From positions 1 to 64,000 of the forward strand of contig UQGR01000001.1 in assembly GCA_900540705.1 (NCBI GenBank): a stretch of 64,000 nucleotides of DNA, written 5' to 3'. Within the stretch, counting starts at the first letter, position 1. Each line of letters begins with the position of its first letter. The notes beneath the pieces are model-generated. The model was given only the letters and a program-made list of their open reading frames with translations. It did not search any database and was not told the origin of the DNA. Position numbers and translations under genes: made by a program. Below are positions 61,765 to 64,000 of this stretch, one piece after another. This DNA comes from an uncultured Mollicutes bacterium (lineage in GTDB: Bacteria; Bacillota_I; Bacilli_A; Acholeplasmatales; Anaeroplasmataceae).

Positions 61765-62355
61765 CTAGTTCATAGCTAGTATTTCATCTAATTTTGTTAA
61801 GACTAGTCCTATACCCTCTCGCGTTTCTGAAGAGGTTACAATAAAGGAATCTAAAGAATCAAGCTGAAGCGTTTCTAAAATCACTTTTTTATTTTTAGCT
61901 CGTTCTCGGTTTTTCACCTTGTCCGCCTTAGTTGCGATTACACAAACCCGCTTTTCATAATACTTCAAAAACTGATACATTAAAACATCGTCTTCTGTAG
62001 GCTTATGGCGGAAATCTACTAATAGGAAAACCAGCTTTAAGTTCTTTCTTTCAGTTACATATTCCTCAATCATTTTACCAAAGGTTGCCTTAATACTTTT
62101 GCTGACCTTGGCAAAGCCATACCCAGGAACATCGATAAAGTAAAACTGTTGATTGATATGGTATACATTCAAGGTTTGAGTTTTTCCAGGATTAGAGGAG
62201 GTCTTCGCTAATTTTTTACGATTGGTGAGCATGTTTATAAAGGAGGATTTTCCTACATTCGAACGCCCACAAAACATGAATTCCACTTCTTCGTGAGCAG
62301 GTAACCCCTCATTCTTAACTGCAGAGGTGATAAATTCTGCTTGTTTTATTTCCAT
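61765..62355 (-). CDS. engB: Ribosome biogenesis GTPase EngB (YsxC/YihA)
   Basis: A small GTPase for 50S assembly. The P-loop is GRSNVGKSSF (residues 30-39). SSNPGKTQTLN forms switch I, DVPGYGFAKV is G3, and ATKAD and SSETREG are G4 and G5. The length of 196 is standard. It overlaps the PHP gene upstream by 10 bases and lies 42 bases before the SpoVID-like gene. Confidence 0.97.
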   Translation of the reverse strand: MEIKQAEFITSAVKNEGLPAHEEVEFMFCGRSNVGKSSFINMLTNRKKLAKTSSNPGKTQTLNVYHINQQFYFIDVPGYGFAKVSKSIKATFGKMIEEYVTERKNLKLVFLLVDFRHKPTEDDVLMYQFLKYYEKRVCVIATKADKVKNRERAKNKKVILETLQLDSLDSFIVTSSETREGIGLVLTKLDEILAMN

Positions 62356-63164
62356 TCCAATCCCAGCCTTTCTTTGATTGATTTAAATTCTGCTTCACTT
62401 AAGGTAGAGGTTCCCATCATCGCATGCTTAGAGCCACTATCCCCATGAAAGTCAGACCCTGCAGAGATGAGAAGACCATACTTTTTGGCTAAACTAGTAA
62501 AATAGGCCTCATCTCCATCTTGATTTTTAGGATACCGAATCTCTATTCCGTCAACTCCAAGCCTTACAATCTCTTCTACATATTCTCTTGGCAAAAGACA
62601 AGGATGAGCAAGTATGGTGATACAGCCATTTTCTTTGGCAAACTGTATTCCCTCCTCTGTGGATAATTTAGTAGACGGAATGTACGCCTTAGAATCATTT
62701 GCAATATACTGTTCAGCTTCCTTGTGGGTTAGATGGTTACATTCGGCTATATTATACAGCATATTTGCCCGCGTAATAATCTCACTATTTTGAAATAATT
62801 TATCCATATCTACCTTTAAATGATAGATAGTTTCAATATTCTTCATCATTTGGATGGCTCGAGCCTTACGTTCTTCTCGTTTCAAGCTTGAGAACTCTAA
62901 TAGAGCCTTTGGTACTTCATTTCCAGGAAATAAGCAGACGATATGAACGGATTTGTTCCTATATTCTGTAGAAAGCTCCATCCCACAAATCACTTGAACT
63001 GGATATTCCTTTGCAGATTGCTTTAACTCCTCACAGCCAAACACACTATCATGGTCTGTAAGGGCAAAAACATCCACTCTCTCACGGACCGCAATCTCTA
63101 AGAGCTCCCTTGGACTAAAGAGTCCATCTGAATGCTTAGAATGGTTATGTAAATCTATTTTCAT
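62346..63164 (-). CDS. PHP-domain phosphoesterase
   Basis: About 272 residues. IDLHNHSKHSDG at the start, TDHD near 38, GMELS near 62 and the C-terminal GSDFHG are the four metal-binding motifs of the PHP family. HPCLLP near 190 adds another ligand. The family includes RNase AM and 3',5'-nucleotide phosphatases; activity here is unknown. ATG 63164 has GGAG eight bases upstream. Confidence 0.9.
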   Translation of the reverse strand: MKIDLHNHSKHSDGLFSPRELLEIAVRERVDVFALTDHDSVFGCEELKQSAKEYPVQVICGMELSTEYRNKSVHIVCLFPGNEVPKALLEFSSLKREERKARAIQMMKNIETIYHLKVDMDKLFQNSEIITRANMLYNIAECNHLTHKEAEQYIANDSKAYIPSTKLSTEEGIQFAKENGCITILAHPCLLPREYVEEIVRLGVDGIEIRYPKNQDGDEAYFTSLAKKYGLLISAGSDFHGDSGSKHAMMGTSTLSEAEFKSIKERLGLEWK

Positions 63165-63186
63165 AGGCATTACTCCTTTCTTTTAT

Positions 63187-63211
63187 AAAAAAGAGAAGGA
63201 AGTTCCTTCTC
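63187..63211 (-). terminator. Intrinsic terminator 5' of the PHP gene
   Basis: On the minus strand GAGAAGG/CCTTCTC with a 5-base loop (63193-63211), followed by six T. It may end the ArsR-DUF5662 operon, or a short RNA started at the promoter just upstream. Confidence 0.88.
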
Positions 63212-63258
63212 TGTTTTTCATACACTACAGGATGGTAGTAAGCATTACTTCCTCTTCC

Positions 63259-63287
63259 ATTATAATCTGTTTTCCCATTTTACGCAA
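63259..63287 (-). promoter_or_regulatory. Promoter upstream of the terminator at 63187
   Basis: On the minus strand TTGCGT (63282-63287), 17 bases, TATAAT (63259-63264). Transcription would begin near 63252 and reach the terminator after about 65 bases. A 6-codon ORF (MLTTIL) with GAGGA upstream lies in between. Confidence 0.6.
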
Positions 63288-63300
63288 GAAGAAAGCGCCT

Positions 63301-63843
63301 TTAGAAAAATTCTTCCATCTGTTCATAGCTTTTGATTTGTTTAATTTTTTGGAAAGCCTTCTTCTGACCAAATTCTTTGATCCAACAGAGCCATGTCCTT
63401 AACACCTTAGCTGAAGCTTCATGTAGCAGGTCCCGATTTGCCTCATGATAATCATAATACTCTAAGGCTGAGGCATCCGTATATTTCTTTTTTAGATATA
63501 TTTTAGAAGCGGCTACTCGATCACAAAGGCTTTCCTTTAGATAGCGGATTGGAATTTGAACTGGTCTATACCTATCTCCTACAATATCAGACCAATATTC
63601 AAAGTGATGCTTGTTTCTTCCCTTGTGATGGAGCCAGGCCTTAGAATAGCCTCTTCTTTCTCTTTCCTTCGCATTTGGAGAACAATAGCCTGTATAGTAT
63701 TTGGCACCTAACCAAAATTCAGTAAAGGAATATTTGGATAAATCATGAAGAAGTCCCTGCATCCCGATTCCAACCCTAAAGCAATATCGCATCACCTTAT
63801 GACGATGTCTTGTGATGGTAACGAAATGCTTAAAAGGATGCAT
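63301..63843 (-). CDS. DUF5662 family protein
   Basis: 180 residues, basic and rich in H, Y and W. LLHDLSKYSFTEF near 32 carries an H-D pair. HHKGRNKHHFEYW near 73-85 and the Y-H-E-A-N segment are characteristic of DUF5662, an uncharacterised HD-like family. The histidine/aspartate pattern suggests a metal-binding phosphohydrolase, but this is not shown. It overlaps the ArsR gene by 14 bases. Confidence 0.8.
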   Translation of the reverse strand: MHPFKHFVTITRHRHKVMRYCFRVGIGMQGLLHDLSKYSFTEFWLGAKYYTGYCSPNAKERERRGYSKAWLHHKGRNKHHFEYWSDIVGDRYRPVQIPIRYLKESLCDRVAASKIYLKKKYTDASALEYYDYHEANRDLLHEASAKVLRTWLCWIKEFGQKKAFQKIKQIKSYEQMEEFF

Positions 63844-64000
63844 GAGAATTCTCCTGGAATCCTTTGAGCTTATTCAAGACACCTATACAGGAATCTATTG
63901 CCTGAGGGTCAACATCTAAGTAGTAATAGTTTTTAGTTCCCTCCTTATAGAAGTTTATAAGTTTCGCTTTTACTAATAATTTAAAATGGTGAGATAGGGT
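63830..64000 (-). CDS. ArsR-family transcriptional regulator, C-terminal part (cut by window edge)
   Basis: The last 57 codons are present and end with TAA at 63830-63832. They contain LSHHFKLLVKAKLI, the recognition helix of a winged helix-turn-helix, and the beta-wing EGTKNYYYLDVD. No metal-binding cysteines appear in this part. The upstream portion is outside the window. Confidence 0.8.
   Translation of the reverse strand, partial: TLSHHFKLLVKAKLINFYKEGTKNYYYLDVDPQAIDSCIGVLNKLKGFQENSHASF

Noticed and set aside
1..64000. CRISPR array, insertion sequence, prophage or rRNA operon
   Set aside because: I found no regularly spaced repeats, transposase, integrase, phage gene or rRNA sequence on either strand.

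Overview
The window looks like a chromosomal segment from a low-GC Gram-positive bacterium of the class Bacilli, most likely an Erysipelotrichia-type or Mollicutes-adjacent lineage. I infer this from the AT-rich sequence, AAGGAGG/AGGTGA ribosome binding sites, a single-chain glycyl-tRNA synthetase, a T-box riboswitch, and several gene orders that match Bacillus subtilis (ybeY-cdd-era-recO, dnaG-rpoD-trmK, spmA-spmB-rluB, rdgB-ysnB, engB ahead of a spoVID/ysxE-like pair). Almost every gene is on the minus strand. The few plus-strand genes are an XRE regulator, a DUF1836 protein, coaD, an M18 aminopeptidase and one tiny membrane protein. I see no CRISPR array, insertion sequence, prophage or rRNA.

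Layout. 1-430: intergenic DNA, a small leader ORF and tRNA-Lys. 488-6605: a T-box(Val)-controlled operon of GNAT acetyltransferase, valS, folC, map and a CCA-enzyme tail-like protein. 6611-9910: recO, era, cdd, ybeY and a HAD phosphatase. 10063-20189: two heterodimeric ABC exporters, separated by a flippase-like membrane protein, a DegV protein and a leucine-rich-repeat protein. 20293-22871: rluA-type synthase, metallophosphoesterase and queH. 23074-27631: GH4 glycosidase, GNAT and two flavoproteins. 27722-32585: a lipid/glycolipid block (two PlsC-like acyltransferases, a GT2 and a GT4) with an XRE regulator divergent from it. 32683-39623: an SGNH-like protein, DUF1836, a SpoIIIAH-like protein, a large degenerate GGDEF/EAL protein, yfcE/ysnB, rdgB, a GerM-like lipoprotein and coaD. 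39635-48748: an unknown membrane protein, a SpoVIF-like protein, gpsA, der, a cmk-S1 fusion, rluB and spmB/spmA. 48853-52980: aminopeptidase, then a secreted metallopeptidase and a lipoprotein. 53003-58815: a trmK-esterase fusion, rpoD, dnaG and glyS. 58969-64000: zinc-ribbon membrane proteins, ysxE-like, spoVID-like, engB, a PHP phosphoesterase, DUF5662 and a partial ArsR regulator.

Two themes stand out. First, sporulation-type genes are scattered across the window (SpoIIIAH-like, GerM-like, SpoVIF-like, SpmA/SpmB, SpoVID-like, YsxE-like), several in the positions their counterparts hold in B. subtilis, so this lineage is either a spore former or descended from one. Second, two long ORFs fuse proteins that are normally separate (Cmk+S1 and TrmK+esterase), and both keep a Shine-Dalgarno-like sequence and an in-frame ATG exactly at the junction, so the downstream domain may also be made alone. 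Function calls rest on motif recognition and gene context only; no database search was run.
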